Source: Watersipora subatra
Taxonomy: Eukaryota > Bryozoa > Gymnolaemata > Cheilostomatida > Watersiporidae
Direction of reading: 5' to 3'
NCBI RefSeq assembly: GCF_963576615.1
Contig: NC_088709.1
Location: 15,203,264 to 15,267,263, forward strand
Length of the DNA stretch: 64,000 bases
Under the pieces are notes generated by a model, which worked only from the letters and a program-made list of their open reading frames with translations, had not been told where the DNA came from and searched no databases. A program made the position numbers and the translations under genes. Of this stretch, positions 40,614 to 53,000 are shown piece by piece; position 1 is the stretch's first letter, and every line of letters begins with the position of its first letter.

Positions 40614-41882
40614 CAGTAATACTTCAACTTACAAGTGCCCTAACATACGAGAAACTTGAGGTACGAGCCAGCTTTTAAGCAAGTTTTAGCACTAAAATAC
40701 GAGCCATGTTTGAGATACGAGCACATGAGACAGTTGCCAAGTATGTCGGAGGTGTTTTATGAGAACAGCATCACTCTGTATTTTTTAACTGCTCAGATTA
40801 TACTTTTGTACCATGTTTTTTGTGCGCGATTTTCAGTGCAGAATTATGTGAATTAAAAGTACCGTGCGTAGACCGAAAGTTTGCCAGTAAAAGGATAGAT
40901 AGTGCAAAGAAAAAGCGAATGATAACAATTGATATTAAATGGGAAATTATTGAAAAATATGCAAAAGATGTATGCGTGATTGAGCTTGCTCAACAATATG
41001 ACAGAAATACATCCACAATTATCAAACACAAGGATTATATTCAAGGCATTTAGTCTGCAAAAGGACTAACCATAGTTTCTAAACGATGCAGCGATCTTCA
41101 CGACCACTGATGGAGAGACTGCTCAGGTTTTAGATAAAAGACAAACAATTGGCCGGTGACTGCGTAACTGAAACGATGCTACGTAAAATGGCCGGTGCTA
41201 TCTATCAAGACTATAAAAAATAGACATTCGGACAAGTTGGCTAGCGGTCGTGCATTAACCCTTGGTGACAACACCTGTGTTCGTCCTGATCGCAACATGT
41301 TGAAAGGGCTACAAAGGCAAACGTCCTTAGATAGGTTTCTCTTAAAACGGCCGGCTGGTCATGAAAGCGAAACAAATGAAAAATTAGCTAACCAGCGAGA
41401 AACTTAAAACAATGAACGCCGAAGAAACTTTAATTGCGTTAAGTTAAAGATTAAAGTTTGCTTTTAGGTTTGCTTTTAAGTTTGTCTTTTAAGACTTGGA
41501 TAAAATTTAAATTTATCAAAGTCAAATGTTGTAACGAAGGATAACTTATCTCTCCCTCTCTGGCAAATGCTAGCGTTAGCTGCTATTGTATGTGTTTAAT
41601 TTTAAATTTTAATTAATCACATTTCCTTGCATTAATTTTATTTGTTGCTTTTTGAAAGCATGTGGTAAGTTAGGACAATAACCAACATGTTCTTTCTGTT
41701 ACAATATATTGTTTTGAGTGTTTTATTTGCATTTTCATGCATGGTATGGTATGATAGGTATGAAAACCTATCAATATATATTTAATTGTTTTATATATAA
41801 ATAAATTGCACCAATATGCGAGTAAATTGACATACGAGCTCAGTCTCTGAACGCATTAAGTTCGTAAGTCGAAGTATGACTG
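40614..41882 (+). mobile_element. Tigger (pogo superfamily) transposon, internally deleted
   Basis: The terminal repeats CAGTAATACTTCAACTTAC and the inverse of GTAAGTCGAAGTATGACTG enclose 1.27 kb. The right end abuts TA. Inside, 40911-41053 reads KKRMITIDIKWEIIEKYAKD, then VIELAQQYDRNTSTIIKHKD, the N-terminal HTH of Tigger/jerky-type transposases. 41055-41400 continues with weaker matches (AKGLTIVSKR, then SDKLASGRAL and QTSLDRFLLK). The DDE catalytic domain is absent. Innermost layer of the nest. Confidence 0.85.
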
Positions 41883-42066
41883 TAATGACTTTGGATGAGA
41901 AAGGCAAGAATCTTACACACATGGTAATGAATAATACCAATGATTTAGAAGCTTCTATATCATTGATAATACAAAGAGTGACCAAATAGAAATTAAACTA
42001 ATAACAAACTAATGAATCAAATGAGGTTTAGAAGCAGTTACGCTGGACCCCTGTATTAAACACCCA

Positions 42067-43050
42067 TTAGACATGACTTAAAATAACTAGACGAGATAGT
42101 TTTTGTCTAAGGTTGGTTGAGCTAGATTCCTGCTTTGAAGCGGCATAGTGTTTTCTGATTTTAGTATAGCGATTTACTATAGTTTTGAGTAGATTGCTGG
42201 CATGCACTGTACATGTAAAACCTTGATGGAGGTTATGTAATAAAACATATGTTACTGTCTGTGATGTTACTTGTTTAAAAGCTCTCTGTGTGATACCACA
42301 GCTCTCCATGTGTGAACGTAGGCACTTTTCTGCAGCAATTCATATTCGGCCTATCAATCTGGTCACCAATCCTCCTCTGTTTTTAACTGAGATTAGGGTT
42401 ATGTCACCACTATTTCTACTTCCCACTACTTCGACATCGGTCAAGAACTTGATACGCTCATCACATTTGAGTTAGAAAAAATCCTCATCACCGAACTCCT
42501 CATCTTCACCTTCCTCAGCTTTTGTCTCTTCTTTCTTTTTCTTTCTAGCCAGAGAATGTAGCAGGAGTTGGCCAGTTTTTTCAGCCCTGCTCACATCCAG
42601 ATCAATACAGTTAACATTGGGATTTGGTGTGATATCTGCTTTTATGAACAGTGCTCGAAGTGCAGATCTAAAGCACTGCACATCCGGGTTATTGTTATAG
42701 CCACCCTTAGATCGTATTGTGGAAAACAGAATCTCAATGTGATCCTGGTTGATCTTAAAGGTTAGGAAGTAGTTGATGTAAGGGTAGTTGCTGAAAAGAT
42801 ATTGAGCAATGTCATGTACAGATTTGGCTGCTGACTCAAAACCAATGACGAAATGATGATGATTTTCCTATTATTTTTCACTAGCAGCTTTCAGCTTGGT
42901 GTCTTTAATCGGCATAGATAGCTTATGATATTGTTGAGAACTTCTCGTTTTGAGTTGAAGTTCTGTTTTGTTATGGGCAATTCTGGATATACCTGGGGTG
43001 TTGTGGTCTCTTCTGATGACATTTCACTAAGAATTTGGTCTTATTGTTAT
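42067..43050 (-). pseudogene. P-element (THAP9-like) transposase, C-terminal remnant
   Basis: The minus strand reads VIGFESAAKSVHDIAQYLFS, NYFLTFKINQDHIEILFSTI, RSKGGYNNNPDVQCFRSALR and ADITPNPNVNCIDLD, the part of P-element and THAP9 proteins where 'Y.LTYK.SQDH.E..F..IR..GG.NNNPT..QF' is conserved (RNase H-like C-terminal part). A second block, 42067-42309, ends KIRKHYAASK, then LRQKLSRLVI, like the end of these proteins. The THAP domain and the front of the catalytic domain are not seen, and the frame is interrupted (the block just upstream of VIGF is in another frame), so it is dead. Confidence 0.75.
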
Positions 43051-46000
43051 GTTTATGACTTAAAAACTAGCATGCCAAGCGTGCTTCCACTACTAAACTT
43101 ATTGCTCAATTGAAGGCTTTGATGCTGTGATGCACATCACTACGACGTAACGTCGTGAAAACAACAGCCAATTATAGGCCTCACTTTTACTCCATTGTAA
43201 TGATAGCTATTCGCCAATCTAGGGTTTACTATATCTATGCCGGTATATGTCGGTTATTCAGCTATAGATCTTATAATCTTGAAACTCATATTCCGTACCG
43301 AAGTGGATTCGATCTCGGACCAAGCCGTGCACAAGTCTTACGCCTAGTCCACTGGACCATGGAAGTGAAATTGCTGGTTGACCAATATAAGGCATTATAT
43401 CAGAGCAATACCTAACTGCTTTACGTGTGACGCGGGTCATAGCATAACGTCACGATGAGCTGTTCGCTCACCTGTTCGCTCACCTGTTCGCTCGCTGCCT
43501 AATAGCAAAACTCTCACTACTTCTCATTGTTTATAAGACAAAAAACTTTTCTCATGATATGTAGTTTGAAAGTTAGAATGGCAAATGTTGTAATATGTTA
43601 AATGCAAATCAATTTTCTGTCCAAATACTCTTCTACTACACGGGCAACGCCAGGTGGCACAGCTAGTATCTTATTAAATGCGGTAAAACCCGGAATGAAG
43701 TGAAATATTCACTTGTTTTGTCCTTTTCTTCCTGAACTTATATTAGCTCGAGTTTGTTACACTGAAAACAGTGCACGTGTTTGGGATGAGAGAATTACGC
43801 TACTGATCTTTAATTTCTTCAGTCAGTTTTTTGCTATTATAGCCGATCAACTAAATTGTTTTATTAAAAACCTGAGAACCGATAAGTTTTCTATCAATTC
43901 ATAATGAAACAGCATGGGCCAATAGATAACTTCTTTAAAGGTGAGTAAGAATTAGTGACTGTCATGAATTTAGAGTCTGTATTTACAAAAATAGTGAGTG
44001 ACTGAGCTTATCATATAATAATAATCATGGCGGCTTGGAGATGGGACTGTCTTGTGTCTGGGGTCTGTGTGGACTGTCCATAGGGTTTTTTGACTCACTC
44101 ACATCACAACCTGGAGTCTCCATAGTCATAGAGCACACAGGTTGTGCAGCTAAGCCTACTTTTAATTTCTTACTGAACACAACTCAGGATTTTAAGTTAT
44201 GGAAAACAGCATAATTTAGGGGCATTCGTGCTAAAAAAATTTCGGGGGAGTACCCCTGGACCTCCCTCTACTGAGAAGGGCCACGCCCCTCTCAGACTCA
44301 CCCTGTGAGCGGCAAGCAGGGCCGTTGGCCCTGGACACTACCCTCCTGGCATGACAGAGAGTACCCCCAAGAATCTCTCTCCACTTCAGACACTGCATAT
44401 TCTTAGTTTGTATAGTTGTTGTATAGGCAAAACACGAGATCTTTTAACCAAAGGAGTTGATGGAAAATAAGAGTTTTTATGATATATTATTCTAAGCAAT
44501 CGGTTCTGGATGACCAAAATTTTGTTTAAATAGCTCATTGGAGCATTTCCCCATGCTTCCAAGCAATAAACTATTTTACCGTATTATATATAGCAGTATT
44601 ATATAAAAGCAAAAGAGGCATTTTTGGTAAGATGAGTGAGGCCTGGTAAATAAGTTCCACGCTTTGTCGTAGTGGTTTCCTCAATAGCTCTATGTGACTT
44701 GATCAGTTTAGTGTACTATCTATTGTAACTCCTAAAGATTTTATGCTATCCGTCATTAATATGTTTTCTCCATTCATGGAAATGTTTTTAATTAATCGAA
44801 ATTTATTTTGTGGATTTTGAATAACTATGAAATTAGTCTTGTCAACATTCAATGTTAGTTTGTTTTGATCACACTAATTTTTTATCATGTCTAATTCTTT
44901 GTTTATTATAGTTGTATCTTTAGTTAAATTTTTAGAGGTATAGAATAGTTTAGTATCATCAGCAAACAAAATAGTTTTAAATTTATCAGTACTCTTTACA
45001 AGATCATTTATATATAACAAAAATAGTGTTGGTCCAAGAATGGATCCTTGTGGTACTCCACATTTAATTACTAAAGGTTGGGATAATTCTTGAGATATTA
45101 TAACACTTTGAAGGCGATTAGATAAATAATTTTGTTAAATAAATTAATTCTAAAATCAATTGAGAAAAATTTATTTGCTTTAGCTTATCAATCAAGATGG
45201 ATTGATCTATTGTATCAAAAGCCTTCGAGAAATCAATAAATATATCTAAAACAGATAGACTGTTGTTTAAAGCTGCAAGTGTATTGTTAGCGAACTCTAT
45301 CAATGCTTCATGAGTTACTTTCCCTTTCTGAAATCCAAATTGAGTTTCTGCAATAATGTTTTCTTTAATAGTGCAGTTATGGATTTGTTAGTTAATAAGA
45401 TGCTCAAAAATTTTTGAAAAAACCGGTGGAATAGAACTAGGTCTATAGTTGTTAGATAATAGCTTATTGCCTTTGTTTTTAAATATGGAAAAAACTTTAG
45501 CACATTTTATTTTTTGTGGGAAAAACACATTGCTTTATGCTCATGTTGAATATGTAGGCTAAAGGTTTTGATAACTCAAGTGAACATGCTTTTACTAATT
45601 TTGCGGGAATTCCATCTATGCCGTCAGCTTTGTGTTCATTTAGATTTGCGATAACTTTTTGAACAGTACACTCATGAACTTCTACAATATTAAAATTTGG
45701 GAATTTATTTGTCCCTGAAGCTTGATGCTTTATATTTGTATTAGAAAAAGCTTGCACAAGCCGGGGTCCTATTTCTGTAAAGCAAGTGTTAAATTCTGTA
45801 GCTATTTGATTGACATCAGTTAATTCCTTGGAGTTGGAGTTTAAAAGCATAGTAATTTGTTGAGCTTTACCACGGTTTCGTCCACAAGCATTATTTATTA
45901 AATTCTATAGCTTTCTCAAGTCATTAATTTTTGATATTTCATTACAATAATAATCAGCTTTAGATTTTTTGATAAGGGATGAAACTTTATTTCTAGCTTT

Positions 46001-47156
46001 TATGTAGCTCTTTTTTAAATTAGGACTAAAGGCTCTGTACTTGCCAAACAATCTGTATTTTTTGTGTATCTCCAAAAAAAGCTTTTTGGTCATCCATAAG
46101 TTTTTAAAGCTTTTGAGCTTACAACAAGTTGTTTCCTTTATAGGAGCAATTTGGTCAAAAATTTCTTTAGTTGTGTTTAGAAAGTTATAAGCCAAATCTT
46201 AACTTTCTATCTGGTAAACCAAATTTTCCCAGTCAACCCTGTTCAATAGATACTTTAATTTGTCAGGATTAAAATTTGTATAACTCCGTTTAAGAATTTT
46301 TTCAGACTCGCTCATCAAAGATTTATCAACACAGGCAAATATAGGTTGGTGGTCAGATGTGTCCTTTTCTACTGGGCCACAAACAATATTTAAATAATAA
46401 AAATTAATATATGATCTGCACAAGTAGCCGAATACAGAGTTTTTCGAGTTGGAATATCTATGATAGTTTGGAAATTATACTGGTAAATTAAATCAAGATA
46501 ATCAGCTGAGTCGGTAGACATAGTATTAATATTAAAATCACCAACCCCCTACATGGTCCACCCCCTCACATTAGGAGATGCCATGTACTGGTCTAAATCA
46601 ATTAAGAACTTATCGGTGTCAGCAGATGGAGCACGATATAGAGATGTGATCAAGAGTGGCTTCCCATCAGCCCCGGCAAACCTCAGTGAAATAGACTCTG
46701 CTCCATATATTGACACAGTTGAAGAGTTCAAAACGGCCATGCTACTGAGCACATAGACCCCTGTGCCTCCGCAACGAGATGGACGGCTGTCACCTATAAA
46801 CATGTAATTGGAAATCGGAAAGAATGTGTGTTAATTCCTATTCAAAAAAGTCTCACTTAGGCAAATGTCAAAAGAAAATTTGAATGACACAAGCAACTCT
46901 AAAAGTCGATCAAAATGTATTTTTGATTCGTAACCGCAGACTGTACAGTTGGTTATCTTCGTAAGAGCTGGGGTGGGTAGAGTTTTTACTAGCAGCAGGG
47001 ACTGACTTATCACTCACAGTCAGGCACTTCATTTAATTCTTGCTATCTTTTGATGAGGTCAGTAGCCTCAAGTAGTGTGATGTCCGAGTTCTGTAGAAGC
47101 TTCTCTTTTACCTTTTGATTGTTCATACCTCATACACAGTGACAAAAAATCATCAT

Positions 47157-47417
47157 CTAGCTTCCATAAATCACAGTAACATCTTGAGCTTTCAGTCTCT
47201 TCATGTGCATATCATAGGGTTCACTCTCAGGCTGAGTCAGTAGCCAAAACATATACCAGTCACACAGGGCGTTTGTTCTTGTATTGAAATGCTCGTCAAG
47301 TTCTTCCAGTATATTGGGCAGCCTCTCTTGAGTTTTCTTCACCCTCAAACTGGTTAAGGATTTCAACAATATCTTCACAAACCCTGCGCCTCCAAAGGAC
47401 GATCTTGTTTCCTTCAT
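47157..47417 (-). pseudogene. gag-like remnant of the fossil LTR element
   Basis: The stretch around LDEHFNTRTNALCDWYMFWL followed by QPESEPYDMHMKRLKA resembles the retrotransposon gag segment in which 'L..HF.P..N...ER..F....Q..GES...Y...L' is conserved. It is a fossil fragment, not a host gene. Confidence 0.5.
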
Positions 47418-47794
47418 ATAGGGTTGTTAGCAGGAGGGGAACTATCAGCTTTTTCAACAGGTCCTGTTAATAACAACGATCAAAAAGTTCTCAAACCTCC
47501 ACTTTTATTTTGGTTTCTTGCATACCTTATTTGTGAGGGAAAGGCAAGCCCAAGAACATTTGTGTCACAGTACCAAGGTCAAGGCACCAGTGGTTGACAA
47601 CACCACACACCAGAAATAGGCCACAGTTTGCATCAAACCACTAGACTAGTCACCAACTTGGCCACAGCCGGTAACACCGAAATCCATTCTACACAAAATT
47701 CAACACCGAATCAATAAATTGTTGCAAACTAGCAAGCTCCAACAGCTCCCCTTCAGGGTTCAAATGACCAACTGTAACCATTAGTAATTGTAGT

Positions 47795-48045
47795 ATAGTT
47801 ACTGTATGATCTGTTGTATCAATATAACTCAAGGGTGGGCTAGCCTAAATGACTGCACTCACAACTTAGGTAAAAGTTTGCAGGGAACATCTAGATAATC
47901 AGCTCGGCTCTGAGCTCTTCGAGGCTCCAAGTTTTTTATTACCTCCCGCGATCAAGATCTTTGTGGAGCACTTGTAACGAGATAATAAGTGTTGGTCACT
48001 TGACCATCATGTGACGATAGAGCGTGACAATATGACAGGAACGAA
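47795..48045 (-). repeat. Candidate 5' LTR of the fossil element
   Basis: Direct-repeat partner of 39030-39290, keeping GGCTAGCCTAAATGACTGCA and AATAAGTGTTGGTCACTTGA. The gag-like remnant begins some 380 bp inside it, the expected order for a minus-strand element. Confidence 0.55.
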
Positions 48046-50075
48046 TTGTATTTCTTTTTTTTTCCATATCATTCAAAATTTTAGTTAGCTTTTCTGGTTT
48101 TTATTTGCTTTTTTTTAGCTCAATTCTCAATGTTTGTTTGGTACTGTGTACAGCAATCGTTTTAGCTAGGCTGTCGAAGTGTTAGCATGTATATAGTTCT
48201 TCGATACACATAATTCAACTGAGAGTGTAATGAATCGCTCTGTCCATTCATTGCACGTTACATTAATAGTGTTTATACAGTTGGGATTTATTCCAATCCT
48301 CAATTCACATTTGAAACAACAGTTGATTTTACATCAAAGTTAGAAAACATAACTCTGAAAAGAAAATTCAAACAGTAGGAAATATCTAATTCTACAAAAT
48401 TGTAATCTGGCTCTGTATATTATTCTCAGGCAGTAGTCTGAGTATGCTCAAATTATGCGAACGAACACCACTGGTAAAGCTTGGAATTATACTGTTACTT
48501 GATCTATATGAGGTAGAAGGTAACTCAACTTCAGTGAGTAAAAATCAATGAAATGTCTACATGCGGTATATCTATAAATACTTATAGATAAAAAGTACTA
48601 TTGTTTTATGAAGATAACTTGAATTATGGGGACACAATATGAAAAGTCTTCACAGTTGGCTGATTATATTTCACAGTTTAACGGCAAGGGTGTCACACAG
48701 ATAATGCGATGAACTTGAAATATGTTAGTTTAGCCATTCTAATCACTCAACAGCTTATCGTGTGCTCAGTAGGGCAGAGCAGGAGGAACTCAAGTTTGCA
48801 GATAAACTGGTGATGGATAAGTTATTGTTGCTTTTACTAGGAAAAGCCAACAGCTGCTTTCATCTGTCAAAATTTGCAATCAATCACTCATCTGTGTGTT
48901 TTTTAGACCACTTTCCATTCTGTTGAGAGGGTAATCTCGGTTTTGGAATAATGAAGCCTGATAGAAATTTACATAACCACACGTGGTTCTGCAACAGAAA
49001 TCTGTTATTAATCCACAAATGTAAAAATTATGCACGACAGGAATTTTGAGCACATAATTGGCAAGCTTCTTACCCTTCAGATAACACTGAAAATGACAAA
49101 CAGTACAATTATTCAAACAGCTGTTATTATTAGCGACCTGTTTAGTGCTGACTACTATCGAGTTGGGAAAATATATTTCATAGATGCATTGTATAAATTC
49201 GATGACTCCGTAAAACTTAATTAAATAAGTGAAACAAGTCATTTTAACTGATGGAGAATGATTGAACTGGTTACTATTTAGCCTCACAATTGTTGCTAAG
49301 ATTTAGAGTTGAGTGGCTATGGAGTTGAAACGCATTATGTACAAGATAAACTATTGCTATATCGCTAGTTTTCTTATTGAGCTAGAGTTTTCTAATCACT
49401 TCGTTGTGTAATATGACTAACTTCAGAATACGAAAGGAATGTGTTTTATTTAGTCAGTGGAGGTGGGCAATTGTTGCTCTCACCGTTGTTTTTGCCGTGG
49501 GCACATTTAACCCAAGAGGGCTGATACAGATCACTTTGTCATTAATCATCATTGAGTGATCAGGTACCTTTTTTAGTTTCCTGTATCTTACCTCTAGTCA
49601 GTCATTTCTACCGCTGTGGATGAAGGCTGGAATTCGGATGCATTATTTGTGTGTTTTATCATCTTTAAGATCTTGCATCATGTTATATCACTAGTCCACG
49701 CAGCTGTAATTGTCAATGTTGTGGTTTGTTTTGGTTAGTTTTCACCACACAATCATTCATCACCTTAGCCTGTTTTGTCAAACTGTAGTTATCGCCTCGG
49801 CTAACCTTTGTCCTCATTTACATTTCTTTACATAAATATATTTTGACACGTGTATCTGATTAAATCGGCAGCACTTCTCAACTTGGTCCGCTTGCTATAA
49901 CAAGTGTTTTAGCGATATTGTGTGTAAGTATAAGCAGGCACGTGAGTTGGTAAGTTTATATGGTACTCTAGCGATAACTACTTGATATGAACGAGTTCTA
50001 TATTTGGTAATGTATTCATCATTTAGTTACACTGATTAATTTGCTACTGTAGTTTGCTGCTACTATTGAAGAAGA
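48046..50075. other. No gene seen; STARD5 upstream region
   Basis: Frames at 48880-49287 (-) and 49030-49224 (+) overlap each other and resemble nothing known. No core promoter motif was identified before 50076. Confidence 0.5.
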
Positions 50076-53000
50076 ATGGAAACCTACAATGTACCTGCTA
50101 AAATTGAAGCATTGGAAAGGAAGATTGGCCCGTGTTTGGAGAATATTGAAGAAGAATCGAGCTGGAACCTGGTCAAAAACTACCAGGTTAGTTCATATCA
50201 TTACGCATGACTCAGGCTTGTGCCTTAATTACATGTCAAATATTCAGTATTCAATATTGATTGATCTCACAATGCCATAAGTCTAAATCTATATTAATAC
50301 ATGTACATCCCATTTTGCCATTGTGTGTCTGTTAGTCTGCGTGAACGCAGACGTTTACGCAGACGTAAACGATTGGCATTTCTATTTTTTTGATCGATTC
50401 CATCTAAACTCCACACATAGCCTCTGTGCCTTCCGCTAAGTTGCTTCAAACATCTGGTTTCAAACTAAAGCATAAAGCTGTCATAGAATTACATAAAGCT
50501 GTCTAGAATGACATTATTATTATTATTATTATTATTATGAAAGGCATCAGCAAAATCACATACAGCTGACTAGAATGCCATTATTATTACTATCATAAGT
50601 ATTATGAAAGGCATCAGCAAGATTCGGAATTCATGTTTGCACTTCTGTTTGTGGATAAGTCTCTTATAGCTTGGCTTCTGGCTTTACTTTGCTGTTAGAG
50701 TAGGCTTAGGCAACTAAACATTGTACAGTCAAACCTATATTTCTTATCACACCAGTATATTAGTTGTTCTATGTATGATGTAAGATTCAAGCAGACATTT
50801 TACTCTGTATCCAAAGCAATCTTGGAGGAGGTTATAACCACCTATACATCTGAGCCTATAAATCATCAAACCTACACTGTCATTGTTGTGTATCTATAGC
50901 AGAGTGGTCATAAAACTTATTACTTTATATATTATTATTTTATGAATTTATATCTTTCCGTTTTTACATATAATGCCTTAATGCATTTATTGCCATGTGT
51001 GACTAGCTGAAGGATTTGTTGTTCGATTTTTAAACAAACACAGTACGATGTTTTTGAAATACGATGCAAATCTTGGAACGAGTTAATTTTGTATGTAGAG
51101 ATTTTACTACTTAAAAAGGTTTGTTTGTTTCAGAAAGAAGGCCTTATTATTCATGCAAGACCTTCCGACAAGTTCAGCGGAAAAATGTAAGCATTTTTCT
51201 CGACTCAAGTTTAAACGTTTGTCATTAAAAAAAATCACGGTTTTCATGTTTGTTTGTTATAATACGTACGTACATACGTTTGTACGTATGTTTGTTATAA
51301 TCCTTACATCGATGGCTTATAATTCCCACAACGAAAAATTCCCAATGAAAACTAATGAGCTAATAAAAAATAAAGTCAGTGATTATTTCTTTTGCTTACA
51401 ATTCTTTCTCATACCCACCTTGTGTGCCACGCCTGTCAAAACCATAGATCTCTATTACACCAGCCACCAGTATCAATTCTGCAATCGGAGCCTTTTGACT
51501 GAATTAATGTGTTTGTTTAAAATGATTTGAAATTTAATTGTTTGCAACTTTGGCGAGTGTAACTAGCAGAATATTGTAGTGTGAGAGGAGAAGGCTTGAT
51601 AGAGGCTAGCCCTGAGGAATGTTTTAAACATTGTCATCCTAGACCTGAGTTAACCAGAACACAGTGGGACTCGTCGATTAAAACCCTTGAAATAGCTGAA
51701 ATGATTCAGGACCAGGGGTGGCCGGTAAGTAGGTCATGATGAACCCACTTCCTTTTTAACTGCAAAATCTAAACTTGTTGATGTGTAAAAGTATTTATTT
51801 AGCGTCAGTGTAGGAATCTTTTTGTATTTAAGTGTTTTTGTACCATAATCGGCACAAGTAAATGAGGATATGCTGCCCGCTTATAATCAGTATGAGAAAC
51901 TCATTGTCAGAGATTTTGACTCCTCTCGGATGAAATGACTCCTAAATGGTGTTCCAGTTTACAAGAGCCTTTTGTTGTCAGGAAGTGTACTTATTACGAA
52001 CGACGACCCACAGCGCTGGTATGGGCCTCATATCCCAGAGGGACTTTCTCGACCTCATTATCAATGTTAACAATGATAAAATGGTGGGAACTATGGGTAA
52101 GCAGCTGCAACTGGCTTCCTGTCATGCTCTCCCAGCCCAACAGGCTTGCATTCCCATCCTACCTAGCTCAGCTTTTTTTAGCCTGTTAGCAACTATTCCA
52201 TAGTACTTCTACTACACTCTGTATGAGACTCTATAATACCTGTGGTGCCATAGTACTTCTACTGCACTCTGTATGAGACTCTATAGTACTTGTGGTACCA
52301 TAGTACTCCCACTGCACTCAGTATGAGACTCTATAGTACCTGTGGTGCCATAGTACTTCCACTACACTCAGTGCAAGACTATAGTACCTGTGGTGCCATA
52401 GTACTTCCACTGCACTCTGTATGAGACTCTATAGTACCTGTGGTACCATAGTACTCCCACTGCACTAAGTATGAGACTCTATAGTACCTGTGTTGCCATA
52501 GTACTCCCACTGCACTCAGTATGAAACTCTATAGTACCTGTGGTGCCATAGTACTCCCACTGCACTCAGTATGAGACTCTATAGTACCTATGGTGCCATA
52601 GTACTCCCACTGCACTCAGTATGAGACTCTATAGTACCTGTGGTGCCATAGTACTCTCACTACACTTGGTATGAGACTCTATTGTACCTGTGGTGCCATA
52701 GTACTTCCCCTAAACTCAGTGCAAGACTCTATAGTACCTGTAGTGCCATAGTACATCAACTATACTCAGTTTGGGACTTTATAGTACCTGTGGTGCCTTA
52801 GACTTGCTGCTAAACTCTTAAGCACTTAGGCACTTACTGCCTTTTATTCAAACTTTGGAAGTGCATAAATTCATCCATACCGACGTCAACTGAAAATTAA
52901 TGAATAGAGGGATGTTGAGAAATCATCGTATTGTCGATACATGAAATTAATAGCGCTTGCATTTTATTTCTGTCAAAGCATATTCATTGCAAATGTTCTC

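Larger units (their letters stand above)
40405..43255 (-). mobile_element. P-element remnant inside the hAT
   Basis: Inverted arms of about 110-130 bp lie at about 40405-40515 and 43125-43250, sharing CATAGATATAGTAAACCCTAGA, AAGTGAGGCCTATAATT and GTGATGTGCA. Between them on the minus strand are parts of a P-element/THAP9-type transposase, and a Tigger (40614-41882) interrupts the left side. The arms could alternatively be subterminal repeats of the surrounding element. Confidence 0.55.
40260..44395. mobile_element. hAT-type DNA transposon (4.1 kb) with 8-bp target duplication, inserted in the LINE
   Basis: The ends CAGTGTTCGAAATGG and the inverse of CCACTTCAGACACTG are terminal inverted repeats (11 of 15 matching), flanked by a perfect 8-bp direct repeat CATATTCT at 40252-40259 and 44396-44403. 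The LINE protein resumes on either side. The subterminal GGGGTAC/GTACCCC-rich text occurs at both ends. At 43904 a plus-strand ATG reads MKQHGPIDNFFK up to a GTGAGT donor, like the start of many hAT proteins, but the body of a hAT transposase is missing. P superfamily elements also make 8-bp duplications, so the P remnant inside could instead belong to this element. Confidence 0.8.
39990..47040 (-). mobile_element. CR1/Jockey-like LINE, interrupted by a 4.1-kb hAT
   Basis: Minus strand, 5' to 3': endonuclease remnants (DICLSETFLN near 46840, GDSRPSRCGGTGVYVLSS, TSLYRAPSADTDKF, SDHQP near 46345); a linker; reverse transcriptase (ADGIDGIPAKLV about 45610, DIFIDFSKAFDTIDQSI about 45230, PQGSILGPTLFL about 45040, LFADDTKLFY about 44960); and the C-terminal 'SSAWNSLPIWLRKIDTYDGF' at about 40100, on the far side of the hAT at 40260-44395. 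Without the hAT it is about 2.9 kb. The frame is interrupted several times (separate blocks at 46831-47013, 46549-46803, 45905-46195, 45497-45850, 45118-45303), so it is dead. Confidence 0.85.
39030..48045 (-). mobile_element. Fossil LTR retrotransposon, Ty3/Gypsy-like, broken and split by younger insertions
   Basis: Two diverged direct repeats of about 250 bp (39030-39290 and 47795-48045) share GGGCTAGCCTAAATG.., GTAAAAGTTT and AATAAGTGTTGGTCACTT. They are the likely LTRs. Just inside the right one, on the minus strand, a gag-like remnant lies at about 47157-47417. The body also contains a LINE (about 39990-47040) with its own insertions. Divergence between the repeats and the layers of later insertions make it old. 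It is broken in many places and keeps no pol region that I can see. Confidence 0.55.

Noticed and set aside
43600-43675. Text CACGGGCAACGCCAGGTGGC followed by ACAGCTAGTA, like the end of some LINE families
   Set aside because: Only some 35 bp match a remembered pattern and no coding part is attached, so no family was assigned.
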